A stretch of 64,000 nucleotides of DNA from Ziziphus jujuba (GCF_031755915.1 NC_083383.1:22309001-22373000); one strand, 5' to 3'; counted from the stretch's first letter, positions 37,246 to 48,803 are shown. Notes: generated from the letters alone by a model not told the origin. Program-made: numbers and translations.

Positions 37246-38199
37246 GGACCTGATACGAACCTAGGATGACCTGGTCCTAAACCCATATTATTTTAGCCCA
37301 GATCTAATTATGTTCAAGTTCTAATGGTCACCTTGACCCCTAACCAACCTGTGATTAGAAACCTTGTTATATAATGAAGACGCCACAATAGGTAATGGAT
37401 GTCCTATTGATAAGTCAAAACTAAAACACTCATTCACTAACGGTGTTTTAGGTGTTCAAAAGAACAAAGAGAATTCAATCTCACAAATAATTTTCTGTAT
37501 AAAATTCAAGCTTTATTCTTATTGAAAAATAAGCCTTTAAATAGGCTATAAAGTCATGAAATAAACCCTAAAAATAAAGGAAAAACCGGCCATACAGAGT
37601 GGTTTCCTATGGTGGCCGAAATTCTCTCTCCTTTCCTAATCTAATTTGGATTAATTGATTTCTTTATTTTGAATTAGGAATTAATTAATTTACAATGAAA
37701 ATAAAAAAATAATAACTTTCCTAAACTTATTTGTCCAGCAAATAAATAAGTAGAAACCAAAAAGTAATGGAAATTTTCTAAAACAAAAAGTAGAATCAAA
37801 TTAGGAAACTAAAATACTAGCTTTTTGACTAAGTTGACTTTTACCATTCTTTGACCAATTTGAGCTCCAAATCAGCTTCAATATGCTTTGTAGGATGCCA
37901 AATAATCTTATCATGAAATCCCACATGTTTCCCTTACTTGGAACAAAGAGAAAAAACCAACTCAACACAATACAATAAAGTCAGCACAAAATACAGCGAA
38001 AACAAGTCAAATTTACTAACTGTCCATACAACCCCTTTTTGGACGACTTTTAAGCTTCTTTGACTTGATTCCATGTCCTATTAGACATATGTATTGAATC
38101 TATGAAACATTGGAACCATTCCATGCTTCTCGGCCTCCATAATTGAGCCAAAACCGCTACCTATGTCCGTACCGACTTCCACTACTTGTATGCTCAAAA

Positions 38200-38977
38200 C
38201 TGTTGAAATGTGGTGATCTTGCCACAATGTGCAAGGTAGTTTGGTTACACTTGCACTCTTTATTTTGCAACATCAAAGACCTAACATTATTTATGCTTAT
38301 GCATTTTATTTTATCTTGTAATGTTTAAGAACAATATCCTTTTGTAATGCCCTAAGCTCATTAAGTAAAGCTTAGGGCCTTTTTTTGTCTAGTTGCTGGA
38401 ATTGTTTTTCCAGCAACATAAGTCCACTTCCTTGGATGCTGTTTGACGAAGGTTTGGGATTTGTATCTAAATTTTGGATATAATAAACTAGAAACGCAGA
38501 GAAAGCAGCAGCAAAAAAATGGCCCAATTTGGAGCTGGGAAGGCTGAGTTAAGCCCTAAACAATATGACCCTTATGCAGTTTTGTTGCCCAGAAAACTGG
38601 ACCAAAACTGCCTCGGGTTTGATTACTTTTGAATGGGTAAATGGACTTTATTCTATCTAATTTTTCGCTTAAACATAGTTTAATATTCAAAAAGGCTTCC
38701 CTCCAATTTTGAAGTCAAATGGAGCTGGTTTTCAAATTCAAATGCCACAGACAAGCTAAACTGCCCATTAAAGAAGGTTTCTTGCATGCCCAGCACATTG
38801 ATTAGAGTTAGTTGAGGTAGCTTAGATTGGTTGGCTACTTTTAATGCTTTTGTATTTATTGCTCAATATGGCGGCATGTCTTATTGTCTATTTGATGTAT
38901 TTAAAAGTATGAAAATTGTAATGAAAACGTTGAGGAAGTAATATTCAAAAAACATATTTTGAAAAAACAACAATTTT

Positions 38978-39013
<36 letters not shown>

Positions 39014-39218
39014 TACTACATTTGTTTTCTTCTTCTTCCCAAAAGCTAACAACCTTCTCAAGAACCATAAACCTCCATTAAAACCAGAAACAAAACATTA
39101 ACAAACCCAAAGAAAAACAAAATTAAGAACCAAGAACCAACAACAATCATTCTTGACTAACACCTTGAATGATTGTGTTCTATGGTACAACAACATAAAC
39201 CTACACCAAATTCCGTCA
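38200..39218 (+). repeat. 5' LTR of the copia derivative
   Basis: 1019 bp, with a (CT)n run at 38981-39010. In the first 100 bp it differs from the right LTR at six positions. Confidence 0.9.
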
Positions 39219-39230
39219 TGGTATCAGAGC
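39219..39230 (+). other. Primer-binding site of the copia derivative
   Basis: TGGTATCAGAGC, directly after the LTR, complementary to tRNA-iMet. Confidence 0.9.
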
Positions 39231-39429
39231 TTAGTGTAATTTCTTAGAACCTTGTGAGCTTTTCAACCTAGACCATTTTATTTGTGAGAGGATCCCCCAC
39301 CTAAAGCCTTCCAACCGAAACCAAAAAAAAACCTCCCAAAAAGGCTAGTTGAAACTTACCAAAACACCACCACCCGAGAACTTATTCTTGTGTCCATTTT
39401 TCAAAACTTTTCAAAAACTATTTTTTCAA

Positions 39430-40287
39430 ATGGCCTCACAATCCTTTACAACCCCAACACCACCTAAGTTTGAAGGCCAAAACTATTCCATTTGGAGTAT
39501 AAAAATGAAAACCTACCTTCAAGCCTCTGGTTTATGGAAAGTCATAAAAGAAGGTTATGTAGTGGAAGAGTTGAGAGCTAATGCAACCCAAGCACAAAGA
39601 AATGCACATGAGGCCGAAGTTGCCAAAGGGTTCAAGGCCCTCACTACCTTGCACTCCTCCGTGAGTGATTCCATTTTTACAAGGATAATGTCATGCACAA
39701 GTGCTAGAGAGGTTTGGATAAAGCTTCAAGAGGAGTTCCATGGAAATACTAGAACTCAGCAAATGCAAGTTTTAAACCTAAGAAGAGAGTTTGAGACCTT
39801 AAAGATGAAGGAGAATGAGCTCGTCAAGAATTTCACGGAAAGGAAGCTCAAAGTGATAAATCAAATTCGAGTCCTTGGTGAGCAATTGACTGATCAAAGG
39901 GTAGTAGAGAAAGTATTGATAAGCTTACCCGAAAGGTTTGAAGCTAAGATTTCCTCCCATGAAGAATCTAGAAATCTTAGTAAAATAACCTTGAGTGTGC
40001 TCATTAATGCTCTTCAAGCAACCGAACAAAGGAGAGCCATTAGAAAGGAGGAGACCATAAAGAGTGCATTCTATGATGGCCACGGCAACAAAAAGAAGAA
40101 TAAAGGAAGGAAGAGCAACAACACCAACCAAACCAGTTTTACAACCAGCAACAACACAAACAACAAAAGTGGATGGAATCAACAACAACAACAAAGCCAT
40201 CAAAATCGAGGAGGGCATCCACCTTGCCTTCATTGTAAGAAGCTTGGACATCCACCATCCAAGTGTTTGAAGAAAATGGAGAAGTAA
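39430..40287 (+). CDS. gag: Ty1/copia Gag, open frame
   Basis: The start is ATG at 39430 (MASQSFTTPTPPKFEGQNY); the frame is open upstream to about 39349, but without an ATG. 285 codons follow. The N-terminal part has the copia Gag pattern (FEGQNYSIWSIKMKTYL, EEFHGNTRTQQMQVLNLRRE, LTDQRVVEKVLISLPERFEA). An Asn/Gln-rich basic stretch follows, and then one zinc knuckle CLHCKKLGHPPSKC. After the knuckle the frame meets the RNase H end in a different frame and stops. The related full-length element has a stop in this gene (about 46466), so this is the only intact copia Gag in the window. Gag assembles virus-like particles in the cytoplasm. The protein lacks the second knuckle seen in the full element. 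Confidence 0.82.
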   Translation: MASQSFTTPTPPKFEGQNYSIWSIKMKTYLQASGLWKVIKEGYVVEELRANATQAQRNAHEAEVAKGFKALTTLHSSVSDSIFTRIMSCTSAREVWIKLQEEFHGNTRTQQMQVLNLRREFETLKMKENELVKNFTERKLKVINQIRVLGEQLTDQRVVEKVLISLPERFEAKISSHEESRNLSKITLSVLINALQATEQRRAIRKEETIKSAFYDGHGNKKKNKGRKSNNTNQTSFTTSNNTNNKSGWNQQQQQSHQNRGGHPPCLHCKKLGHPPSKCLKKMEK

Positions 40288-40409
40288 GCTTGGAATATAG
40301 CAAAACCGAAGATAACCTTGAAGATTTCTTCACCAAGCCACTTCCAAAAGCAAGATTTGAGACCTTGAGGAAGCTTATAAATATTTCAAGCAAGAACACC
40401 AAGGAGGAG

Positions 40410-41417
40410 TGTTGAAATGTGGTGATCTTGCCACAATGTGCAAGGTAGTTCAGTAACACTTGCACTCTTTGTTTTGCAACATCAAAGCCCTAACATTATT
40501 TATGTTTATGCATTTTATTTTATCTTATAATGTTTAAGAACAATATCATTTTGTAATGCCCTAAGCTCATTAACTAAAGCTTAGGGCCTTTTTTTGTCTA
40601 GTTGCTGAAATTGTTTTTCCAACAACATAAGTCCACTTCCTTGGATGCTGTTTGAAGAAGGTTTGGAATTTGAATCTGAATTTTGGATATAATAAACTAG
40701 AAACGCAGAGGAGCAGCAGCAAAAAGAATGGCCCAATTTGGAGCTGAGAAGGCTGAGTTAAACCGTAAACAATCTGATCCTTGTGCAGTTTTGTTGCCCA
40801 GAAAACTAGGCCAAAACTGTCTCGGGTTTGATTACTTTTGAATGGGTAAATGGACTTTGTTTTATCTTATTTTTGGCTAGAACACATTTTAATATTCAAA
40901 AAGGCTTCCCTCCAATTTTCAAGTCAAATGCAGCTGGTTTTCAAATTCAAATGTCTCAGACAAGCTGAAATGCCCATTAAAGAAGGTTTCTTGCATGCCC
41001 AGCACATTGATTAGAGTTAGTTGAGGTAGCTTAAATTGGTTGGCTACTTTTAATACTTTTGTATTTATTGCTCAATATGGCAGCATGTCTTATTGTCTTT
41101 TTGATGTATTTAAAAGTATGAAAATTGTAATGAAAACGTTGAGGAATTAATATTCAAAAAACATATTTTGAAAAAACAACAATTTTGGCTCTCTCTCTCT
41201 CTCTCTCTCAACTACTACGTTTGTTTTCTTCTTCTTCCCAAAAGTTAACAACCTTCTCAAGAACTCTAAACCTCCATTAAAACCAGAAACAAAACCTTAA
41301 CAAACCCAAAGAAAAACAAAATCAAGAACCAAAAGCCAACAACAATCATTCTTTACTAACACCTTGAATGATTGTGCTCTAGGGTACAACAATATAAACC
41401 TACACCAAATTCCATCA
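40410..41417 (+). repeat. 3' LTR of the copia derivative
   Basis: 1008 bp with a shorter (CT)n run near 41190. The pol stop codon lies in its first six bases (TGT TGA). Confidence 0.9.
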
Positions 41418-41785
41418 ACTATCCATACAACCCCTTTTTGGACGACTTTGAAGCTTCTTTGACTTGATTCCATGTCCTATTAGACATATGTATTGAATCC
41501 ATGAAACATTGGAACCATTCCATGCTTCTCGGTCTCCATAATTGCACCAAAACCGCTAACTGTGTCCGTACCGGCTTCCACCACTTGTATGCTCAGAACA
41601 TGTCTTGGATCTTTAAGAATGGTCAAGTCCTTTTAAGAATGAATTACCTCCTGGATGAAAGCAGCAAGTTTGACCTTAAATCTCTTAATTTGAGTCATAG
41701 TAATCGGTCTGATCTTCATCCGTATTGGATCAGCACCCCAGCGGGTTGTCGATTGTGCAAGTTCGGGCGGAATCACATCAAGACC

Positions 41786-41971
41786 ATTTCCTATTGTGAG
41801 GAAGGTGGGTAAAGTTTCCTATCAACTGCAACTTCCTTTTAAATTGAAGATTCATCCTGTTTTTCATGTGAGTCTCTTGAAACCCTATCATCAAGACATG
41901 GAAAACCCTAGTAAAGGTGAATTAAAAAAGGCATCTATGGCGGTTGTGACTTCATTTGACAAGGACGTAGA
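41786..41971 (+). pseudogene. Displaced end of the Ty3/gypsy integrase
   Basis: Encodes [20 protein letters not shown] and [12 protein letters not shown], the GPY/F-to-C-terminal part of plant Ty3/gypsy integrase. It is continuous with 37245 once the solo LTR is removed. It is cut at 41971 by the copia element and resumes after 48142. Confidence 0.85.
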
Positions 41972-42981
41972 TGATGAAATTTGGTGTAGGTTTATGTTGT
42001 TGTACCCTAGAGCACAATCATTCAAGGTGCTAGTCAAGAATGATTGTTGTTGGTTCTTGGTTCTTGATTTTTTTTTTTTTTTTTTTTTGGTTTGTTAAGG
42101 TTTTGTTTCTGGCTTTAATGGAGGTTTAGGGTTCTTGAGAAAGTTGTTAGCTTTTGGAAAAAAGAAAAAACCAAAATGTAGTAGTTGAGATAGAAAGAGC
42201 CAAAAATATTATTTTTCAAAATCTGTTTTTTTGAATATTTTCTTTCTCAACGTTTTTCATTACAATTTTCATACTTTTAAATACATCAAAAAGACAATAA
42301 GGCATGCTGCCATATTGAGAAATAAATATAAAAGTATTAAAAGTAACCAACCAAGCCAAACTACCTTAACTAACTCTAATCAATGTGCTAGACATGCAAG
42401 AAACCTTCTTTAATGGGCAGTTCAGCTTGTCTAGAGCATTTGAATTTGAAAACTAGCTCCATTTGATTTGAAAATTGGTGAGAAGCCTTTTTGAATATTA
42501 AACTATATTCTAGCCAAAAACCAGATAAAACAAAGTCCATTTACCCATTCAAAAGTAATCAAACCTGAGGCAGTTTTGCCCAGTTTTCTAAGCAACAAAA
42601 CTGCACAAGGGTCAGATTGTTTTGGGCTTAACTCAGCTTTCCCAACTCCAAATTGGGCCATTCTTTTTGCTGCTGCTTCCTCTGCATATCTAGTTTATCA
42701 TATCCAAAATTCAGGTCCAAATCCCAAACCTACTTCAAACGGCATCCAAGGAAGTGGACTTATGTTGCTGGAAATACAATTCCAGCAACTAGACAAAAAA
42801 AAGGCCCTAAGCTTTAGTTAATGAGCTTAGGGCATTACAAAAGGATATTGTTCTTAAACATTATAAGATAAAATAAAATGCATAAACATAAATAATGCTT
42901 GGTTTTTTATGTTGCAAAACAAAGAGTGCAAGTGTAACCGAACTATCTTGCACATTGTGGCAAGATCACCACATTTCAACA
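41972..42981 (-). repeat. 3' LTR of the full-length copia element
   Basis: 1010 bp. On the minus strand it starts TGTTGAAATGTGG; the last Cys codon and stop of pol overlap its first six bases. Confidence 0.9.
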
Positions 42982-45900
42982 CTCCTCCTTGGTGTTCTTG
43001 CTTGAAATATTTAGAAGCTTCCTCAAGGTCTCAAATCTTGCTTTTGGAAGTGGCTTGGTGAAGAAATCTGCAAGGTTATCTTCGGTCTTGATATATTCCA
43101 AGCTTACTTCTCCATTTTTTTCAAACTCCCTCAAAGAGTGATATTTCACCGGTATATGTTTTGTCCTTCCATGTTGAACGGGGTTCTTGGCTATTGATAT
43201 GGCTGAAGTGTTATCACATTTGATGATTGTTGAACCCTCTTGAGGATAACCAAGGTTCTTCAATAATTTCCTAAGCCAAATGCATCGATTTGCACATGAA
43301 GAGCAAGCAATGTACTCGGCTTCGGCGGTGCTTTGAGCGGTTGTTGCTTGCTTCTTTGCATTCCATGAGAATGGTCCACTACCAAGTGAGAACAGATACC
43401 CCGAAATGCTCTTCATATCATCCAAGCATCCAGCCCAATCACTATCCGAGTAGGCCATTAATCTCATCACATCTTGCCTATCATACCAAACTCCAAAGTC
43501 TTGTATTCCTTTTAAATATCTAAGAATTCTTTTGGCACCTATAAAATGGTTTTGAAATGGTGCTTGCATATATCTAAACAAAACACATGTGGCATGCATA
43601 ATATCCGGTCTTGATGAACATACATAGAGCAAACTTCCTATCATGCTTCTATATAGGGTCGGGTTTACCTTTGGTGTGCCATCCTCCTTCTTGTATTTGT
43701 CTCCTTGGCTCATTGGTGTTGACAGTGGCTTGCATTCATCAAGGTTGAACTTTTTCAAAAGATCTTTGATGTATTTCTCTTGAGATATGAAAATACCCCT
43801 AGAGCATTGCATCACTTCCACTCCAAGGAAGTAATTTATTTCACCAAGACTTGACATGTCAAACTCCTTTTCAAGTTCATTTTTCAAAACTTCCACATTC
43901 TTTTCATTTTCACCCGTAACCAACAAATCATCCACATAGAGTGAGATAACAATCATGCCTTCTTCATTCCTTATGTATAGTGTTGGCTCATTTGGACTCC
44001 TCCTAAGCCTTGGTAGGTCAAGTAACCATCAATCTTGCCATACCAAACTCTAGGTGCTTGCTTTAACCCATAAAATGCCTTGTGTAGATGGTAGACTGTC
44101 TTCATGTCCTTGAACAATGAAGCCCTCGGGTTGCTTGACATAAACCTCCTCTTGAAGCACACCATTCAAGAAAGCCGACTTTACATCAAGGTGGTACACC
44201 TTCCATGACATTGAGACCGAGATGGATAGGATGAGCCTTATGGTCTCCATTCTTGCAACCAGTGCAAACTTCTCTCCATAATCTACACCTGCTTGTTGTG
44301 CATAGCCTTTTGCCACAAGGCTTGCCTTGTGCTTGCATATTATTTCATCCGGGTTGAACTTGGTTCTAAACATCCACTTTACACCAATTGATTTCTTGTT
44401 TTTAGGTTTAGAAACCAAAGACCAAGTTTCATTCTTCTCTATCATATCCATTTCGATTTGCATGGCCTCCATCCACTCTTTCTTTTGCATAGCTTCTTGA
44501 GCATTGGTAGGATCACTCAAGGCAACATTGCACCTTTCATATATTTCGGACAATGGCCTTTCTCCTCTAACACCATCTCCAATCTCCAATTCGGCTCCAA
44601 TGGTCTCAAGTGCATCCTCCTCATCATCTTCATTTTCTTCATTGTCATTGTCATTGGTTTCTTCTTCTTCATCATCCAACCGAGCATTATCTTCATGGAC
44701 AAGAAGCTCCTTTTTTGTCCAATCCCAAACAGCATCTTCATCAATTCTCACATCCTTTGTTACCACAAGTTTCTTGATTTTCAAGTTGAAAACCCTAAAA
44801 CATTTGGTAACCTCACTAAAGCCGACCAAGATGCCTACATTTGCCCTTTTGTCAAGCTTGTCTCTCATGTGTGGATGAACATGAAGAAAACAAACACTTC
44901 CAAAGATTTTTATGTTGTCCAAAGATGGTTTTTCTCCATACCATATCTCATAGGGTGTCTTGGACTCATTAGCTTTGGTGTATGCTCGGTTTTGGATGTA
45001 GCTAGCCGTGTATATAGCTTCGGTCCAAAACTTCTTTGGCATGTTCTTCTCATGTATCATGCACCTTGCTATCTCCATCAAGGTCCTATTTTTCCTCTCA
45101 AAAACACCATTTTGTTGTGGTGTGTATGGTATTGTGAATTGATGCACCATTCCATTTTCTTTGCAAAAATCCTCCATAGCCAAGCTTGTATATTCTCCAC
45201 CATTGTCGGTTCTCAAGCGCTTCATCTTTGCATTGCTTTAGGTTTCCACCATCTTCTTGAATTCCATGAACTTCTCAAGCACTTGTGACTTGGTTGTTAG
45301 AAAATATACCCAACACATCCTTGAGTAGTCATCAATGAAGGTTAGGAAGTACTTACATCCTCCAATTGATGACAAACTCATCGGTCCACACACATCCGAA
45401 TGGACTAGCTCAAGCTTCTCTTAGCTCTCCATGAACCGGCTTTAGGGAATGGAAGCCGTATGGATTTCCCTAGTTGGCATACATCACATAGGCTTTTCAT
45501 CTCCTCAATCTTTGGCATGTCCTTCACAATGGCATTGGTGTTTTTCATTGCACCATAGCTAGAATGCCCAAGCCTTTTTATGCCAAAGTTGAGAAATGGA
45601 CTCCACTTTGGTTTTAAGGCTTGTTCATTCTTATCTAGGTCCAATCTATAGCTTTTGTCCTTCAATGGTACCTTAAACAGCTCATTACCATAAGCATCAT
45701 ATATGATACATCCATCTTTTGCAAAATTTAAAGCAAAGCCTCTTTCTACTAATTGTGCTACATTAAGCAAGTTTTCACACAAACTAGGAACATATAGCAC
45801 ATCTTTTATAATTATGGTACCTTGGTGTTCAAGCACACATCTCTTTTGCCTTCTACTTTCATGAACCGGTCATCACCAATCTTCACTTTGGTTTTGTAGT

Positions 45901-46931
45901 TTCGATCAAGCTCCATAAAGCCATCCTTTTGAAAACTCATGTGGTGTGAGCAACCACTATCCACAAGCCAAACGAGACCACTACTTGGGGCTTTAAGGCA
46001 TATGGCGACAAATAGATTCCCAGCTTCTTCATTAACCACATTGGCTTGTTGTCTCCTTTGCTTGCATACTTTGGCAATGTGGCATTTTCCTCCACATCTT
46101 TCACAACATGCATCCGACCTCCAAAAACACTTGAATGGTGGATGTCCAAGTTTCTTGCAATGAGGGCAAGGTGGATGCCCTCCTCGGTTTTGATGGCTTT
46201 GTTGTTCTTGTTGATTCCATCCACTTTTGTTGTTGTTTGTGCTGTTGTTGGTTCTTCCTTTATTTTTCTTTTTGTTGCCTTGGCCACCATAAAATGCACT
46301 CTATGGTCTACTCCTTTCTAATGGCTCTCCTTTGTTCGGTTGCTTGAAGAGCATTGATGAGCTCACTCAAAGTTATTTCACTAAGATTTCTAGATTCTTC
46401 AAGGGAGGAAATCTTAGCTTCAAACCTTTCGGATAAGCTCACCAATACTTTCTCTACTACCCTTTAATCGATCAATTGCTCACCAAAGACCCGAATTTGA
46501 TTTACCACTTTGAACATCATTTCCGTGAAATCCTTGACAAGCTCATTCTCCTTCATCTTCAAGGTCTCAAACTCTCTTCTTAGATTTAAAACTTGCATTT
46601 GCCGAGTTCTAATATTTCCATGGAACAACTCTTGAAGCTTTATCCAAACCTCTCTAGCACTTGTGTATGACAGTATCCTTGTAAAAATGGAATCACTCAT
46701 GGATGAGTGCAAGGCAGTGAGGGCCTTGAACCCCTTGGCAACTTCGGCCTCATGTGCATTTCTTTGTGCTTGGGTTGCATTAGCTCTCAACTCTTCCACT
46801 ACATAACCTTCTTCTATGACTTCCCATAAACCAAACGCTTGAAAGTAGGCTTTCATTTTTATACTCCAAATGGAATAGTTTTGGCCTTCAAACTTAGGTG
46901 GTGTTGAGGTTGCAAAGGATTGTGAGGCCAT
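42976..46931 (-). pseudogene. Ty1/copia gag-pol pseudogene
   Basis: Starts at ATG 46931 (minus), MASQSFATSTPPKFEGQNY. Gag stops at about 46466, where the sister copy has Gln (CAA to TAA). Two knuckles, CPHCKKLGHPPFKC and CERCGGKCHIAKVC, follow, then protease VDSGCSHHM (45812-46039). Next are the pre-integrase HHCC region (LGHSSYGAMKN, CDVCQLGKS), integrase core (DDYSR, RTDNGGEYTS, FERKNRT), then RT (KHKASLVAKGYAQ, YHLDVKSAFLNG, YVDDLL). RNase H ends the chain (YSDSDWAGC, STAEAEYIA, KCDNTSA, RTKHIPVKYHSLRE). Open segments in three frames show at least four frameshifts. The RT/RNase H segment 42976-43956 is open for 326 codons. Confidence 0.92.
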
Positions 46932-47124
46932 TTGAAAAAATGGTTTTTGAAAAGTTTTGAAAAATGGACACAAGAACAAGCTCTCAGGTGGTGGTGTTTT
47001 GATAAGTTTCAACTAGTCTTTTTGGGAGGTTTTGGTTTCAGTTGGAAAGCTTTAGGTGGGGGATCCTCTCACAAATAAAATGGTCTAGGTTGAAAGCTCA
47101 CAAGGTCCTAAGAAATTACACTAT

Positions 47125-47136
47125 GCTCTGATACCA
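47125..47136 (-). other. Primer-binding site of the full-length copia element
   Basis: TGGTATCAGAGC on the minus strand, next to the LTR edge at 47137. Confidence 0.9.
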
Positions 47137-48142
47137 TGATGGAATTTGATGTAGGTTTATGTTGTTGTACCCTAGAACACAATCATTCAAGATGCCAGTC
47201 AAGAATGATTGTTGTTGATTCTTGGTTCTTGATTTTTTTTTTTTTTTTTTTAGATTTGTTAAGGTTTTGTTTCTGGTTTTAATGGAGATTTAGGGTTCTT
47301 GAGAAGGTTGTTAGCTTTTAAGAAGAAGAAGAAACCAAAATGTAATAGTTGAGAAAGAGAGAACCAAAAATGTTGTTTTTCAAAATCTATTTTTTTGAAT
47401 ATTTTCTTTCTCAACGTTTTTCATTACAATTTTCGTACTTTTAAATACATCAAAAAGACAATAAAGCATGCTGCCATATTGAGCAATAAAAACAAAAGCA
47501 TTAAAAGTAACCAATCAAGTCAAACTACCTCAACTAACTCTAATCAATGTGCTGGACATGCAAGAAACCTTCTTTAATGGGCAGTTCAGCTTGTTTAGGA
47601 CATTTGAATTTGAAAACCAGCTCCATTTGACTTGAAAATTGACGGGAAGCCTTTTTGAATATTAAACTATGTTCTAGCCAAAAACTAGATAAAACAAAAT
47701 CCATTTACCCATTCCAAAGTATTCAAACCCAAGGCAGTTTTGCCCAATTTTCTGGACAATAAAACTGCACAAGGATCAGATTGTTTTGGGCTTAACTCAG
47801 CCTTCCCAGCTCCAAATTGGACCATTCTTTTTGCTGCTGCTTCCTCTACATATCTAGTTTATCATATCCAAAATTCAGGTCCAAATCTCAAACCTACTTC
47901 AAACGGCATCCAAGAAAGTGGACTTATGTTGCTGGAAATACAATTCCAGCAACCAGACCAAAAAAGCCTTAAACTAGATAATGAACTTAGGACATTACAA
48001 AAAGGATATTGTTCTTACACATTACAAGATAAAATAAAATGCATAAACATAAATAATGCTTGGTTTTTGATGTTGCAAAACAAAAAGTGCAAGTGTAACC
48101 GAACTACCTTGCACATTGTGGCAAGATTACCACATTTCAACA
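47137..48142 (-). repeat. 5' LTR of the full-length copia element
   Basis: 1006 bp, TGATGGAATTTG…CATTTCAACA on the plus strand, followed by the GTAGA target duplicate. Confidence 0.92.
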
Positions 48143-48328
48143 GTAGAAGCTATACTTGCTGATCAGGTCATACAATGTAAAGGAATGCCTAACTATACCA
48201 ATACCTTATGAAATGGAAGAACCTACAGGATAGTGAAGCTAGTTAGGAGCATGAAGAGGCTTTATGGCAATTAAAAGACCACCTTCGGGGGTTCAAGGAA
48301 GAAGACAGAACGAGGACGTCGCAAGATT
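48143..48328 (+). pseudogene. Last part of the Ty3/gypsy pol (chromodomain-like tail)
   Basis: Continues the frame from 41971: …FDKDVEAILADQVIQCKGMP. The position and short length fit the tail of a chromodomain-bearing integrase, but the motif is weak and carries a stop. Confidence 0.55.
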
Positions 48329-48341
48329 AGGTGGGGGAGGG
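48329..48341 (+). other. Polypurine tract of the Ty3/gypsy element
   Basis: AGGTGGGGGAGGG, directly before the 3' LTR. It is the expected primer for plus-strand DNA synthesis. Confidence 0.75.
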
Positions 48342-48799
48342 TATCACATTCCGTGCAAAAGGGATGGAATCCTTAAGGTATAGTAGAAAGGTTCTAAACT
48401 ATCCATGAAGATTCAAAAAAAATCCGAAAAATTCTAGAGGATTCAAAAGAAACCTAGACTAATGTAGATAGAAATCTCTTTTGAATAATCCTTGTAAATA
48501 TTTAATAGAATAGTCTAGAATCTCATCTAAATGTATGCCATGTGTACATATCTAGAACCTTGTATTCTTATGATACGTGCCAAGATCTCTATATAAAGGG
48601 TCGAACTCTTATTTATAACATATATAAGAATTCAAGTAATATAAACATTCTCTACATTCTCTCAAACTCTCTCTCAAGTTCTCCTACTTCCTTCTACTAC
48701 TTTTAACTTCCACATTGTGATAGGTTTTGGACAAAGTTTACTTAGCAAAGAAAATACTAAGTACCGCACAGGAACGTTGGAAAAGTTAAACCCGTGACA
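48342..48799 (+). repeat. 3' LTR of the Ty3/gypsy element
   Basis: 458 bp, TATCACATTCC…CCCGTGACA; the first TG is mutated to TA. TATA box TATATAAAG at 48589-48597. CTAG follows. Confidence 0.88.
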
Positions 48800-48803
48800 C
48801 TAG

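Larger units (their letters stand above)
38200..41417 (+). mobile_element. Internally deleted Ty1/copia element retaining gag (3218 bp)
   Basis: Two LTRs (38200-39218 and 40410-41417, TGTTGAAATG…CC[G/A]TCA), a perfect PBS, an open gag frame and the last codons of pol. About 3 kb from the second zinc knuckle to near the end of RNase H is missing compared with the full element at 41972-48142. The join is near 40268. A PPT-like AAGGAGGAG precedes the right LTR. It would need reverse transcriptase and integrase from elsewhere. Confidence 0.9.
38019..41599. repeat. 181-bp direct repeat exactly flanking the copia derivative
   Basis: Copy A is 38019-38199 and copy B is 41418-41599. Copy A ends at the base before the left LTR; copy B starts at the base after the right LTR. 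They differ at 11 positions. No 5-bp TSD is visible at the element ends (AAAAC against ACTAT). Without the element and one copy, the solo LTR reads through. Confidence 0.85.
37251..41780 (-). mobile_element. Family B-like solo LTR (about 1.13 kb without the nested copia)
   Basis: TGATACGAACC…CACATCA, flanked by GGACC (37246-37250) and AGACC (41781-41785), a 4-of-5 TSD. Removing it restores the integrase frame of the host element (…[15 protein letters not shown]…). It shares its end and CCTATTGATAAGTCAA with the LTR at 9261. A TATA-like CTATTTAAAGGC is read on the minus strand near 37534-37545. It is interrupted by the copia derivative at 38200-41417. Confidence 0.82.
41972..48142 (-). mobile_element. 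Full-length Ty1/copia element (6171 bp), TSD GTAGA
   Basis: LTRs at 41972-42981 (3') and 47137-48142 (5'), flanked by a perfect GTAGA (41967-41971 and 48143-48147). PBS at 47125-47136. Gag, protease, integrase, RT and RNase H are all present in copia order but broken. In the first 100 bp the LTRs differ at six positions. It is the same family as 38200-41417, in opposite orientation, about 550 bp away. Confidence 0.93.
32524..48799 (+). mobile_element. Ty3/gypsy retrotransposon, TSD CTAG, with two nested insertions
   Basis: LTRs of 456 and 458 bp (32524-32979 and 48342-48799) border a PBS, a gag-pol pseudogene and a purine tract. CTAG at 32520-32523 and 48800-48803 is the duplicated target. 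Taking the element out rejoins the TNP2 frame (…FSLKP/RLQ…), which confirms the boundaries. In the first 120 bp the two LTRs differ at roughly 18 positions, more than the LTR pairs of the elements nested inside it, as expected for an older insertion. The coding order PR-RT-RH-INT is that of Ty3/gypsy; a tail of chromodomain-like character may be present. Confidence 0.9.

Noticed and set aside
41501..41812. 103-codon plus-strand frame
   Set aside because: It runs across the solo LTR end, the target duplication and the Ty3 integrase tail, so it is a chance fusion.
44458..45288. 276-codon plus-strand frame
   Set aside because: It is the antisense shadow of the copia integrase/RT frame on the minus strand.
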